A DNA stretch of 64,000 nucleotides, from positions 5,580,001 to 5,644,000 of the forward strand of contig NW_020825288.1 in NCBI RefSeq assembly GCF_003286085.1, written 5' to 3'. The DNA comes from Drosophila persimilis. Taxonomy: Eukaryota; Arthropoda; Insecta; Diptera; Drosophilidae. The notes under the pieces were generated by a model that did not search any database, had not been told where the DNA came from, and saw only the letters and a program-made list of their open reading frames with translations. Positions 25,434-37,063 of this stretch are shown here, one piece after another; the stretch's first letter is position 1; every line of letters begins with the position of its first letter. Made by a program: the position numbers and the translations under genes.

Positions 25434-25691
25434 TTAGTCGTGTTTTTTAGATGCGGCTCGCGGATGAGATCTCATAGAGGTCTCGGAAGTAGCAATTTTG
25501 GTTCGGGTTTTTATGTTTTTGCCATAATTTGACCCGTTCTTTATGAAATCACTCAGAACACACCTAGTTTTACCAATTTCATCACTTATTTTCATTATTG
25601 ATGGACCTACTTCCTTCGAGGCTTTTATTGTGGAGTTTTCGTCCTTTGAAAAGGACTTACCATAACCCAAATTTTCTCGTAATAAGGACAC
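25434..25691 (-). pseudogene. Tc1-like transposase N-terminal fragment, right arm
   Basis: Inverted copy of the left-arm fragment, 85 codons, with the fuller EIGKTRCVLSDFIKNG segment. It ends at the same SKKHD stop, so the truncation predates the arm duplication. Confidence 0.7.
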
Positions 25692-25996
25692 CCTAATTGA
25701 TTTTTGAGAATTTATTCAATGTCCGGTCGCGACCACATCCAAAATAAAAAATTTTTCAATGTGAATGTCGTATTCAAGTGTCGCATTTTTTGGGAGCGGA
25801 AATTTGAGTTATGCCAATTAAATTTTTTTCCTCAATCTACTTTGATGAATATTGCTATTATTTTTTTTTTAATTTATGCTAAATTGAATAGAGATTTGAG
25901 GAAAATTCAAATTCACCGTTTTCTTTGGCTTGTGCCCGCAAATATTGGTGCCTAAAGTGTACAATTTAGTATGTCGTATTCAAGTGTCGGGGAGTG

Positions 25997-27049
25997 TACA
26001 TATGAAGCTTTGCTATACCGTCTCCAACAGAATGATGTGTTTCTGAGAGTATAGTATTTGTCGTAACGATAGAGTGAGAAGTAAGGGTTGTCGCCTCTCA
26101 AAGAATTTATTATAAAAAAATGATCTACGGATTGATTCTACGGAGATTTTTCCCTAATAGCAGTTCTTTTCAATATTAAGACGAACGTTTTTATATTAAT
26201 TAATTTTGAGATTTTTACTTGGCCCAAGATGGGGTTCAGTCGTGTGTAGACTTTCCTTATCAGAGTCCCGCCAGAGTCCCAAACAGATTAGCTTAAGTAG
26301 AATTGCGGGATTTATTAATTCTACTGACTTATCAGTTGTTGTTGAATATACATATATATATATATATGTTGAATAAGTCAGAGTAAATGGTGATTAAGTC
26401 AGTATGTAATTGACTTTTGAAACAACATGACCACATTGCTGAACACTTGAAGGAATGTGATTTAAGGAAAGACAGAGGACATTGTCCATTGTGAGCATCA
26501 CAAATTGAAAACTACATTGTTTCGCTCTCTCTCTTTCCCAGAAATTTGTTGGATTCTGGGGTTTTCTTGGCTCGCAGTAAGATTCGAACTTATATAAAAC
26601 GCTCAACATTTTTCAAATCGCTCTCATAGCTATTCTCTTAAGATAGCCCAGCAGCATAATTAACTAAATGTGTACATTTGTATGTACTTACTTTTGTAAG
26701 TAAGGAAAATTAGTCTTGTGCCAAAACGTATAATTTTGTATTGATACATATTTGTGAATACTTTAGAAGCTTTTAGATATACTGAAGTAGAATTTTTTGT
26801 ATATAGATTTGTAGAGATTTGTTCCGTCCTTGTTATGTGAGTTCCTATTCCAAAATTTTCTCGGCTTCGCTATGTTTATCTTAGGCCAGAAGAAAGAAAA
26901 TTATTACAAAAATCCAGAGAAAAATCCAGAGAATATTCTCAAAATTTTTTTTTTCCTCTCGGCACTGTGTCATTGTTTCATTGGAGTCATCCAAAACACA
27001 TTCAAGAGTTACATTCTTTCCCTAGAATTTCAAAATATTACTAAAATAT
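25997..27049. other. AT-rich intergenic DNA, nothing recognised
   Basis: A TATA-rich dinucleotide run lies near 26,350-26,370. No frame with coding character was found, and no terminal repeats apart from those of the neighbouring elements. Confidence 0.5.
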
Positions 27050-27345
27050 TTGTCGGACAAGAAATTTATAAAACATATTGGCAGTGCATACGAGATATGC
27101 AAATGATTGACTCTACATACATAAATAGTGAACGTGAACGTTGCAAACGTACCTGAACAGACCATTTCTAGAGATCTGTCAAGGAATATATACATAAATA
27201 GTTTCACAATGGAGTTACCTTTGCACCGGGTATGTAATATGTAAGAGAAAAAACAAAGAAAGTGCAAAAACCAGTGTAAACCAAAGCTATAAATTCGCTA
27301 CATTTATATATATTGATACCTTTCCCTCTTATCAACTGCGACAGA
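27050..27345 (-). repeat. Duplicated LRR-gene upstream segment, copy 2
   Basis: 27,053-27,290 matches 22,570-22,800 closely (GGACAAGAAATTTATAAAAC through AAAAAACAAAGAAAGTGC). It is followed by TATAAAT-like boxes similar to those upstream of the LRR gene. Near 27,420-27,475 a further short stretch resembles 22,513-22,560, so the order of blocks differs from copy 1. Confidence 0.55.
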
Positions 27346-28256
27346 ACAGACACATTCCATTCACTTCTATCGCCAAAGCTGGCTAAATAACTACTTTTTT
27401 AATCGAGGCCAAATTCCTGATCAGTCGCGAAAGTGCATTAAAGAGGCTAACCTCTCTCATTAGGCCCGTGACAAACATTGACATTGATATTCTCTTTGCT
27501 TTTCCTCTATTTTGTTGCACGGGGGGAGTCTGGATGAACAAACATTAAATTCAACGGCGATATGCACGATTTTCATTTTTACATTACATTACATCTTTCG
27601 GTGTTAGCTTTGCGGTTTATAACAACTCATAACTACGAATAGTGTTCATTATATTATTCAAAAAACCCGAAAACATATTATTTACTTATATACCAGAGTG
27701 CGGATGATGCAATTGGCTAAGTCACGTTTTACACAAGTCTGTTTTATCACTAAAAGAAAGTACCTTATTTAATATAAATATTTATGCGTAATATACAGTA
27801 ATTTTCTTAACTCTGCTTATTATATTTTTATACATACATATTTTCTTTGCTTTTTTTTATCAGGCCGGTAAATAGGGTAAAGTCTAACATAGATCACGGA
27901 CTAGTAAATTACGATATTTTTTTATCGATGTTTTAAATTACAACTCTGGACTGAATATGGGCACTAATTCAGTATATACTGTATACTGTATTGTTAGCGA
28001 TATGTGGAAATTATTTTTTTAAAAGCAGGGAACAAAAAGTTTTGCTGCAAATAAAACCTTTGTTCACAAAAGTATATTCCAAACTTAAAATGCAAATTGT
28101 TATTCGTAATTGATGGTAGCTTGGTGGTTATAAGTTAATGATTATAAGAGGCGAAAACACAACTGGGCAGCACTTAAACGGCGATTGAAACGAAAATGGG
28201 CAGCACTTTCTCGGAGGCGTAACGATATATAAATATATTTTTCTATCTGTTGCCCT

Positions 28257-28850
28257 AGGGATCACCACTCGACGCCTTTCCAGGTGTCAATCCCACCTAG
28301 GGCGGACTGGGAGATGAACGAACCAGGCCCTGCGAATGCGGTCCACTTTTACACTGATCGCAGATCAGTTAGATGTCTCTTATATGGGTCATCGGACACA
28401 GGGACATCCATTAGAATGATGCCGCCAACGATCTAGCCAGTTATTCCAGCTATCACGGGACACTGGAAGATTGGCACTCACTTCTCCAGACCGTCAATCC
28501 CGCCCAATTACCGAAGCAATCTGTCTTTTTCTGCCACTGTCCGGCCCGCTCACGGACATTTTGGGAAATTTATGCCTACCACGGATTAGGCAGAGAGCGG
28601 CAACACAAAGGACCTTTTACAGGTCCAAGTGAAACGGGGGAGACTCGCCGCCTTTCCCCAGACACCGCCACAACTTATCCCAAACTGGATAGACTTCAGT
28701 TCTGTTATATGTAGCATTTGGTCACATAAACGAAATGTGTTCATTGGGAGGTAAGAATTTATATCTAATTACAGAAATTAGTTCAATTTCATCTCTTTTC
28801 AGATGAGTACCGAGGACACGGCGTTAAAAATAGCTAAACAAATTGTTACA
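28257..28850 (+). mobile_element. LINE fragment, RNase H to 3' end (LOA-like), copy 2
   Basis: This is a fuller version of the relic at 22.9 kb. It carries the RNase H end (YMGHRTQGHPLE in one frame, with shifts), then a linker with WHSLLQTVNPAQLPKQ, then CHCPARSRTFWEIYAYHGLG and SPDTATTYPKLDRLQFCYM with a stop. The 3' part contains GTAAGAATTT...TTTTCAG, which looks like a 50-bp intron, followed by ATGAGTACCGAGGACACGG. Frame breaks make it inactive. Confidence 0.6.
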
Positions 28851-28863
28851 AAACAATTTTCCA

Positions 28864-29085
28864 AGTGAAACGGGGGAGACTCGCCGCCTCTCCCCAGACA
28901 CCGCCACAACTTATCCCAAACTGGATAGACTTCAGTTCTGTTATATGTAGCATTTGGACACATAAACGAAATGTGTTCATTGGGAGGTAAGAATTTATAT
29001 CTAATTACAGAAATTAGTTCAATTTCATCTCTTTTCAGATGACTACCGAGGACACGGCGTTCAAAATAGCAAATCAAATTGTATG
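28864..29085 (+). repeat. Tandem partial copy of the LINE 3' end
   Basis: About 222 bp starting AAGTGAAACGGGGGAGACTCG repeats 28,628-28,850 at an offset of 236 bp, with only a few differences, including the intron-like segment and the ATGAxTACCGAGGACACGG block. Confidence 0.75.
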
Positions 29086-29094
29086 CCCTCCCGT

Positions 29095-29885
29095 GAAATC
29101 GAGTGAGTCAGAGCGAGTTTTTATTAAAAACGAGGGGGAACGTTGTGAGTTGCTGCGGACACCGAAATTTTGAGATATACGTTTTATAGTGAGATCTAAC
29201 AGGAGTGCGGATACCAAATTTGGTTTCTTTAGCCTTAATAGTCTCTGAGATTTGTGAATATCCCCAGATTTTCGTCCTTTGCGTGGGCGGAAGGGGGTGT
29301 GACGAAATTTTGAACCAAACTCGTCTCGGTCTGATATATTAGGAGTGTGGATACCAAATTTGGTTGCTCTAGCTTTGATAGTCTCTGAGATCTAGGCGCT
29401 AATGTTTTACTCTAAGCAAAGCCGGCTATGCTACGTGGATGTTAGAGAGAGACAGGGCGAGAAAAAATGAAATTGTTTTCTTGATGCTGGCTATAATAAT
29501 AATACGATCCAATTCAGATTCTGCAGTCTAAAAGATATGATCCCTACGATTCTGCGTTTTTGGTTATATCGTATCCTTAAAAATGTGGATGCCACAGATT
29601 TTCGTCCTTTGTGGAGGCGGAAGTGGGCGGGGCGAAGTTTTGAAATATTTTTGTAGCAGTGACATATCACAGAAGTCTGGATCCAAAACATCGTTGCTCT
29701 AGCTCTTATAGTCTTTGAGCACTAGGCGCTGAAGGGGACGGACAGACGGACGGACAGACAGACTGACAGACAGGGCTCAATCGACTCGGCTATTGATGCT
29801 GATCAAGAATATATATACTTTATGGGGTCGGAAACGATTCCTTCTGGACGTTACACACATCCATTTTCACCACAAATCTAATATA
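29095..29885 (+). mobile_element. Old interspersed repeat with INE-1/ISY-like tail
   Basis: 29,720-29,885 holds GACGGACA repeats, then CGACTCGGCTATTGATGCTG, then ATATATATACTTTATGGGGTCGG and a TATACCCC end, the signature of INE-1/DINE-type (Helitron-like) repeats in Drosophila. The 600 bp before it has internal near-repeats (GGATACCAAATTTGGTT twice; ATTTTCGTCCTTTG twice) seen in dispersed Drosophila repeats whose family I cannot name. It is an old, degraded copy without coding capacity. Confidence 0.5.
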
Positions 29886-30225
29886 CCCCAAATAAAGCCA
29901 AGCACGAACTGATTCCCCAGGCTTCATATTGCCGACACGTGTGCGCTCCTTCGCTCTATCGCAGTGTGGCTTTGCAGTTATAGATGGTAGGGTTACGTAC
30001 TGAAAAAAGCTCTTTCACCCGCGGGCTCTATTCGAGTAATACTCGTACTTGAAGCCCCCATTCCAGCCAACCCATGGGATTAGTGCGCTGTGACCTTTCC
30101 ATAGAGATACATATGTAAATGTATTTGTCTATATAAACTGAGTTCAGGTTATCTCACCATCGTTGTATAATCTTTTAAATAATATTAATTTAATTCAAGT
30201 ATTCAACATGGTACTTTAGTATTTT

Positions 30226-31986
30226 TCAAAAAGCAGCAATGAGATTGAGAAGCAGCCAGATAGCAGCTGCAGCACTGCACAAAAGAATCAGCTGCAACGT
30301 GCGATGCAGCATGTGAAACCTAAACACAATTAAAATTCTTTATTTTGGTTCACTCCACTTTGAAAATGAGTTTACTTACCGCCTCCATACCCTTTGACCC
30401 TCAGCAATGGAGGACGGAGAACGTGGCTCTTTGCAGAGGTAGAAGCGCATTCCGCGTAGGGCACGATTGAAATAACTATCCCAGTCCAGAGCCAACATGT
30501 CAAAGTTGTATATCTCCTGATCCTGTGGCGACATACTTTGCCACAGCCTATCCTTGTTTTTCGTACCGAACTTCCAACTCCGGCAGGTGAACGGCCTCAA
30601 TAACAGCATGTTCTTATGTACTTTCTGGTATATTTTTAACAGGCGCGGCTTTCGGCCGATCGCACAAAGTGCCAGATCCACTACAAGGCCGGGGAGAGTA
30701 TGATAGAAAAACGCAGCCAGGGGAAAGAGCCAGGAAGTGGTCATGAAATGCATGAAGGGGTACCACAGCATCTTCGTCACTGCATAATTTTCGCCAATTG
30801 ACTGCGTCTTGTCCCTGAATGCGCCATAGGTCAAAAGGTTTTGCTCACTGGGTGTAAGGTGGTAGATAGGAGGTGGCGATGAAGTTCTCACAGCTGAAGC
30901 AGCTGTTTTCCAGGCACTCGCCAAAGCCATGCTGGCACAGTAGTCCACAGGAACCACACTGTTCTGTGCGTTCACATCGACCAGCGCAATGCGTATGACC
31001 CCGTGAGCGACTCCATACACTAACCCTATTGGTCCGTAAAGATTGTCAATATAACCTGACACGGGTTCGCTGGAGGTGGCAATAACTGTGATCATGGAAA
31101 GAAAATTTTTAGAAAATTCCGATGACCCCTCTTTAAGCACTTACTAATGGCTGGTCGAAAAATGCACAAGGGCAAATCGCCCGCCTCCCGAAGGATCACA
31201 TCTTCGCCAAGAGCCTTGGTGTAAGTATAGGTGTTCGGAAACGATCCCAGCAGAGCAGACGTCATGTTGTCTATCAGCTGATCACCTAGCTGATCAGTCA
31301 TTTCCAGCACCTTCTCAGAACTGTTCGTCAGAAGTTCAGGATAGAACTTTTCCTGGATGTGATCTATCACACAGTTGGCGAAGGCTGTCGAGACGTGAAC
31401 AAATGCCTCCAGGTTGACCATTTGCTTCCCCAGCTGCACCATCAGTCGCGTGGCACGAGTATTGATGGCCAGTGCCACATGCAACGGCTCGTTGAACCGT
31501 ACTGTGGCTGCTCCGTGAAGAACGATCTGCACCTCTGATGCCAGGAGCCTTCGGTCCGTATCGCTTATGCCCAGGTCCGGCTCCAGACAATCTCCAGCGA
31601 TGGGGCATACTCGCTGCAGAGCGTCTGACTTGGACTTCAGTAGGAGTTCAAAAACCTTTTCGGGAAATTCTGAATGAGAACCTACTTTTATGATAAGGCT
31701 TCATAGTTAATACGCACAAGATCCTTTGACCATTCGCTGATTCGTTCCTGAATTTCCACGCCACGCTTCGGTCTGATCAATAAATATATTTGCTTTACCT
31801 CCGTGGTTCGTAAGAGTTTCTCAACCATAACTGAAAGCTCGGTAAATAAACGAACCGTTTGTCAAAATTATCTAATATGAGGTGTGCTTCATGAAAATCT
31901 CGATTTGTACCTTTTCCCAAGAATCCGGTGCCTCCTGTTATGAAAACGGTTTTGTTTCTGTAAAACCTTTGGATATCGGTTTCCAT
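30226..31986 (-). CDS. Fatty acyl-CoA reductase A (5 exons, 499 aa)
   Basis: It reduces fatty acyl-CoA to fatty alcohol with NADPH, at the ER or peroxisome membrane. Exons: 31,986-31,911; 31,830-31,718; 31,655-31,145; 31,085-30,380; 30,319-30,226; all phases close. The Rossmann motif TGGTGFLGK is at residues 17-25. The catalytic YTYTK pair (Y206, K210) ends exon 3. The C-terminal FAR (sterile-type) domain is in exon 4, and exon 5 adds a hydrophobic anchor (LILLCSAAAAIWLLLNLIAA). Retention of the last intron would end the protein at once with TAA. A TATA box lies at 32,085-32,092. Exons 2-3 and intron 2 are almost identical to gene D although exon 4 is not, a sign of gene conversion. It may correspond to one of D. 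melanogaster CG17560/CG17562/CG14893 (from memory, uncertain). Confidence 0.88.
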
Positions 31987-32084
31987 TTTGACTTTGCAGT
32001 TCCCTAATCCTCGAAGCGGAACGTACAACCAGAAGTGAAAACTTAAAATAGAAAAAGTTTCGACTCTGGGGCCCTTTTTATAGG

Positions 32085-32092
32085 CATTTAAT
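32085..32092 (-). promoter_or_regulatory. TATA box of FAR-A
   Basis: TATAAAAA on the minus strand, 99 bp above the ATG; the start site is expected near 32,060. Confidence 0.55.
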
Positions 32093-32545
32093 ACGCCTAC
32101 AGTAGAAACTTGCGAATTAAAACTTTGAACTCGAATTTAATTTCTAATCGTTTGCGGGTATTATAAATTGGTGTTTGGTAGATCTTATAGTTTCCCGCAG
32201 AACAAAAGGTTCTATTTCACAGCGACTACTGTACCTGACCTTTATGTTCCAGAATACAATAGCAGTATATTTTTTTTGTTTAGCATTAACTTATGCAAAC
32301 CAACTGACACCGAGAGCAACATGCTATTTGTAAATTCAGTCGGCGCCGGGTTTGGTTTTTATAAGTTGCATGGGAGAACCACCTATACATTATTCTATTT
32401 GTGTGGTATTCGACAGTTGGAAGCACACTATTTTCGTGGCAAGTCGATGGGAATTTCGAGATTAAAACAATAAGTGACCAATTGAGCTTCATTCAAAGGG
32501 AAGTATTTATTTCTTCTAACACACCATTTGGATATACTACGAGCA

Positions 32546-34308
32546 TCAAATAGAAAAGACTAAGATCTTAAGGAGCCACCACAAAAGGAGTCCTGCCACA
32601 CAGCATAATGCCACTTGAAGGCTGTAGTGCAACATCTTCAATCTGTGCAAATAGGAGATAGGAGAAGCAATGCTGATTATGGAATCACAAATCAATAGCC
32701 TTCAATATGTGGCAAATTACCGTACGAATAGCCGCAGACCCTTTTCAATAGACTCCGATGTTGGTGCTTCTTTCCCCAGATATAGCCGCATGCCCAGCAA
32801 GGCATGTCTGAAGTAATCCTTCCAATCCAGACCCTTCATTTCAAAGTAGTAGACTCGGCGCTCTTCTGCGGACATAAGCTCACGCAAGCGATCCGTATTT
32901 TTGGTTTCAAAGTGCCAGGCTCTGTGCAAAAACGGCTGTAATATGTCCATATTTTTGTGAATCTTCCGATATACTTTCACCAAGCGGGGCTTCCGCCCTG
33001 TAAGACGCAGCACCAGATCGAAGACGTGTCCCGGCAAGATGTGATAGAAGAAAGCAGCGAAATGATAGACCCACGGAGTTTTTACGCAATGAAGAAAGGG
33101 GTACCAGATCATCTTCGTGAGGGGGAATTGACTTCGAAAGCTAACACCATAATTTATAAAGTCTCTATTAGTTAGTGCGTTCTGTTCAGTGGGTGCCAGG
33201 GTGTAAACTATGGGCCTTGGCATTTTCTCGTGCCGAACCCTGTTCTTAGACGTCTGCCAAGTACTGGCCAGCGCCACGTTGGCGCAATAGTCGACAGGAA
33301 CTAGGTTGGCGAACGCCTCCGTGTTTAGGCTGGCGACGCGTAAAACTCCAAGAGCGACACCGTAAATCAAGGCAATGGGTCCATAGAGGTTATCGATCCA
33401 GCCTGCGACGGGCTCCTTGTGGCTTGCCATGACTGCAATTATTGATCATGAAATTCAGTTATTCTGCACGCAAATCACTTACTAACTGCTGGACGAAAGA
33501 TGGACAGCGGCAAGTCGCCCGCTTCACGAAGAATCACGTCCTCTGCCAGGGCCTTGGTGTATGTGTAGGTGTTAGGGTACGATCCGAGCAGAGCTGGGGT
33601 CATGTTGTTCATTAACTCCTCACTCAGCTGGTCACACATTTCCAGTACCTTCTCCGAGCTGCAAGTCAAGTGCTCGGGATACAACTTCTCCTCTATGTGC
33701 TCGATCACGCAGTTGGAGAACGCTGTGGAGATGTGCAAGAAGGCCTCCAGGTGTCTCATCTGCTTGGCCAGCTGCACCATCAGTCGCGTGGCGCGAGTAT
33801 TGATGGCCAGTGCCACATGCAACGGTTCGTTGAACCGGACTGTGGCTGCTCCGTGAAGAACGATCTGCACCTCTGATGCCAGGAGCCTTCGGTCCGTGTC
33901 GCTTATGTCCAGGTCCGGATAAAGGCAGTCTCCGGGAATGGGCATCAAGCGCTCAAAGGCTTCCGGCCTTGATTTGAGTAGCACTTCAAACAGCTAATAT
34001 GTGCATGAACCAGTTAATTCGAAACATATTTTAGTCCTAGATTTAAAGACCTACCGGCTCCGTCTGCCAGGACTGAATACGCTCCTGAATGTTTTTACCA
34101 CGTTTGGATCTAATCATTATGTATATTCGTTTCACGTCAGTGCTACGCAGGAGCTTCTCGATTATCACTAGAAGAGTCCTCTGCATTATATTTAAACCTG
34201 TTTTTCCAATGGAGCATGTGCAAATTCAATACCTTTTCCCAAAAACCCGGTGGCACCGGTTAAAAAAACTACTTTTTCCTTATAAAATCCTTTAATACCA
34301 GACTCCAT
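32546..34308 (-). CDS. Fatty acyl-CoA reductase B (5 exons, 502 aa)
   Basis: Exons: 34,308-34,233; 34,167-34,055; 33,993-33,483; 33,432-32,721; 32,642-32,546. The product is a full-length FAR: NADPH-binding TGATGFLGK (17-25), IVLHGAATVRF, catalytic YTYTK (206-210), KEPVAGWIDNLYGP at the start of exon 4, GRKPRLVKVYRKIHKNM, and a C-terminal anchor in exon 5 (VALCCVAGLLLWWLLKIL). Exon sizes match those of the other three paralogs. The final donor is GTAATT, weaker than the GTAAGT of gene A. Its intergenic distance to gene A's start is about 560 bp. A TATA-like CATAAAAAGTG lies near 34,420. It is one of four tandem copies that probably make alcohols for cuticular, wax or reproductive lipids (inference). 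Confidence 0.88.
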
Positions 34309-34866
34309 TTTGGTATTAAATTGTATAAAAAATCAATTTTTATAAACTCGAATCTAAGAAACTCGTATCGTATTCAACGGCTAAATGTACTAAGAGAATT
34401 AATTGGATTTCGCGTCACTTTTTATGCGATTTCGTGAAAGCGAAACTCATGCATTAAATCGTGATGTCACTGGGGTCGTCTCACCAGACCGGGTCTAATT
34501 TATACAAGCCCAAATAAATCCTAATACCTAATGAATGTAATGAATGTAATGAATGCAATCCATGCAATCAATCCAATGTACACTTATCGATTGTGTTGGA
34601 ATTTACAATTTACTCACTCGATATCTGAATAGGTTCCACAGCACATTGGATTTCGACGATGAACGTATTCGATTTCTCACAGTTTTCGACAGTTGGAACG
34701 ATTCAAAAACAAATACAAACAATATATAAACCTAAATAAAAGACGGTATATTCAACCTTGAGTGTTTTCTGACGTATTATATTCCCTTTTTTTTTTTAAA
34801 AGACTTTTCCAAGTTTAACAAACTTCGGAGACTTTGAGACTTTTAACTCTTTATTAATTCAGATTT

Positions 34867-36728
34867 CTAGTTAATGAGAAGCCTGGAAAGCGACCACAGA
34901 ATTGCTCCAGCACCGCACGCCAGAGAAGCCTTCAAAACGTTATGCAAGATCTTAAGACTGTGGGGATATGAAAATTAAAAAAAAAAAACATTGATATCAA
35001 GAAGATACGTTTTAGACAATAAACCTTCGGGAGAAAAAAGTCTTACCGCCTTAACAGCTTCAGACTCTGCGCTATGGACTCGGGAGTGTGGGGATCCTTG
35101 GCCAAATACAGTCGTACGCCAAGCAAGGCCTTGTTGAAATAGTCAGTCCAATCCAAACTCGCCATGTCGAATTGATAGATGATGCGATCTTTAGCCGACA
35201 TGAGTTCTCGCAGTCGGTTCGTGTTCTTCGTATCGAAGATAAAGGTTCTCCTTGTAAACGGCCCCAATAACGCAATATTTTTGTGAATCTTCTGGTAAAG
35301 GTCCACCATCCGAGGCTTCCGTCCCATAAGACGAAGTATCAGATCCATGAAATAGCCAGGCAAGATATGATAGAAAAAGGCACCCATGGCGAAGAGCCAT
35401 GGATTCGAGACGCAATTAATGAACGGGTACCACACCATCTTGGAGAGTGGGAAAATGTCGCGACAAGCAAACGATAAGTCGATAAATCTCCCAAAGGTAA
35501 TCACGTTGTTATCGCTGGGTGCCAGCGTGTATATGGTCGGTTTTCCTTCCACTGTGCCGCTCTGTGCATTCTGATCCGCTTTCCATGCGCAGGCCAATGC
35601 AGCGTTGGCGCTATAATCAGCTGGCACCAGGCCGATATGCGCCTTAGTGTTGACGCACATTATGCGCAGAACTCCCCGAGCACCGCCGAAGATTAGGGCA
35701 ATGGGCCCGTACAGATTGTCAGTCCAACCAACGACGGGCTCCTTGTAGGTGGGCACGACTGTGGAGAGTCATGTTACACAATGTTTCAGTTCCATCCAAG
35801 GCCTTGCATCATCTAAGGAAAAACTTACTAATGGCCGGCCGAAAAATGCACACGGGCAGGTCGCCCGCTTCCCGCAGGATCAAGTCTTCCCCCAGAGCCT
35901 TTGTGTATGTGTAGGTGTTGGGATACGATCCGAGCAGAGCTGGGGTCATACTGTCGATCAGTTGATCACTTAGCTGTTCGCGAATGTCCAGCACCTTGTC
36001 GGAACTGCAGCTCAAGTGCTCAGGGTAGAACTTCTCCTCGACGTGCGTCACCACACAGTTCGAGTAGGCTGTGGATATATGGACATAGGCCTGCAGGTGC
36101 ACCATCTGCTTGGCCAGCTGCACCATTAGTCGCGTGGCACGGGTATTGATATCCAGGGCCAAGTGCAACGCCTCATCGAATCGAACTGTGGCTGCTCCGT
36201 GAATGACGATCTGCACCTCAGATGCCAGCAGCCTGCGGTCCGCCGCATTTATGCCCAGGTCTGGTGCCAGACAATCTCCAGCGATCGGTACAACGCACTG
36301 CATGGCTCCGGGCTTGGACTTTAAGAGCTCTTCGAACACCTTGATGGGGTCTGGGGTATGAGCTCAAGATTCATTGACATTGGTGGGCCCACCATTACTC
36401 ACCACATCTTTCTGCCATTTGACAATGCGTTCCCGAATACTCTCACCTCGCTTGGGTCTCATCATGGAATAAATGCGCTTCACCTCCGTTGACCGCAAAA
36501 TTTTCTCAATGATAACTGAAAGGCAAAAGAAATTCACAAAAAAACTGCACTTTGGGGTCGGCCGTTTGGACTTTTTCTTATTAATATTTTCCATTTATCA
36601 TTTTCCATAGTAGAGAATATTTTATAGAGAGTTTGTAAGCTGTTCCACATACTTTTTCCCAAATAACCTGTTCCACCAGTTAGGAAAATGGTTTTGCCTT
36701 TATAAAATCCCTGGATATCGGAATCCAT
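34867..36728 (-). CDS. Fatty acyl-CoA reductase C (5 exons, 500 aa)
   Basis: Exons: 36,728-36,653; 36,515-36,403; 36,339-35,829; 35,758-35,047; 34,957-34,867. Domains are as in the family: TGGTGYLGK (17-25), YTYTK (206-210), the FAR C-terminal domain with GRKPRMVDLYQKIHKNI, and a C-terminal anchor (GAGAILWSLSRLLIN). The acceptor of exon 3 (ATCAAG, then GTGTTC) was chosen because it restores the 511-nt exon and phase of the paralogs. It has W-T-D instead of W-I-D in the WxDNLYGP motif. A TATA box and an Inr TTCAGTC stand at the right spacing upstream. The end of its exon 3 resembles that of gene A more than B or D. Confidence 0.87.
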
Positions 36729-36778
36729 TTTGATGTGAGACTTTGATTGATTGCCGCCGAGTAGAAGTGTGGCTTGAC

Positions 36779-36813
36779 TGAAGAGTAATTCCAGTTTAGT
36801 GCCGCTATTTATA
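36779..36813 (-). promoter_or_regulatory. TATA + Inr promoter of FAR-C
   Basis: Minus-strand TATAAATA (36,813-36,806) is followed by TTCAGTC with A+1 at 36,779, a 34-bp spacing. This predicts a 51-nt 5' UTR. Confidence 0.65.
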
Positions 36814-37063
36814 TGGACTAAATAATTTCCACCCAACAAAGGTCAGTCTGCAAAGTCAGCGCTCAATTCAATGCGGAATTCAAATCAGTTCGTGCACACG
36901 TATATTGTATATTATAAAGCCATAACAAGAAAGGAATCGTTCAACTATTGCAACTGTTTTGGGCATGGGCAAAGAAAGCACTTCCCCCTTTTAATTTATT
37001 CAAAAACACCAAAATAACTCTAATTCGAGCATATAATATGTACATATTGTACTATATACCATA

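Larger units (their letters stand above)
24361..25996. mobile_element. Palindromic (fold-back) Tc1-like element, 1,636 bp, TA target duplication
   Basis: The element starts CACTCCCCGACACTTG and ends with its exact reverse complement, flanked on both sides by TA (24,359-24,360 and 25,997-25,998). The two arms (24,361 to about 25,020, and about 25,325 to 25,996) are near-identical inverted copies of roughly 660 bp around a spacer of about 300 bp. Each arm carries the same transposase N-terminal piece (GKSFSKDENSTIKASKEVG, a helix-turn-helix type sequence) but no catalytic domain. The arms have diverged little: the left copy lacks 15 nt of the frame found in the right. It therefore looks like a young, non-autonomous snap-back derivative that moved as a unit. 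Confidence 0.85.

Noticed and set aside
31669-31714. Alternative exon 2/3 junction for FAR-A (GTATTA donor with TTCAG acceptor)
   Set aside because: It keeps the frame but adds residues absent from paralogs; the GTGCGT donor with the AAAAG|GTTTTT acceptor gives the 113/511-nt exons found in all four genes.
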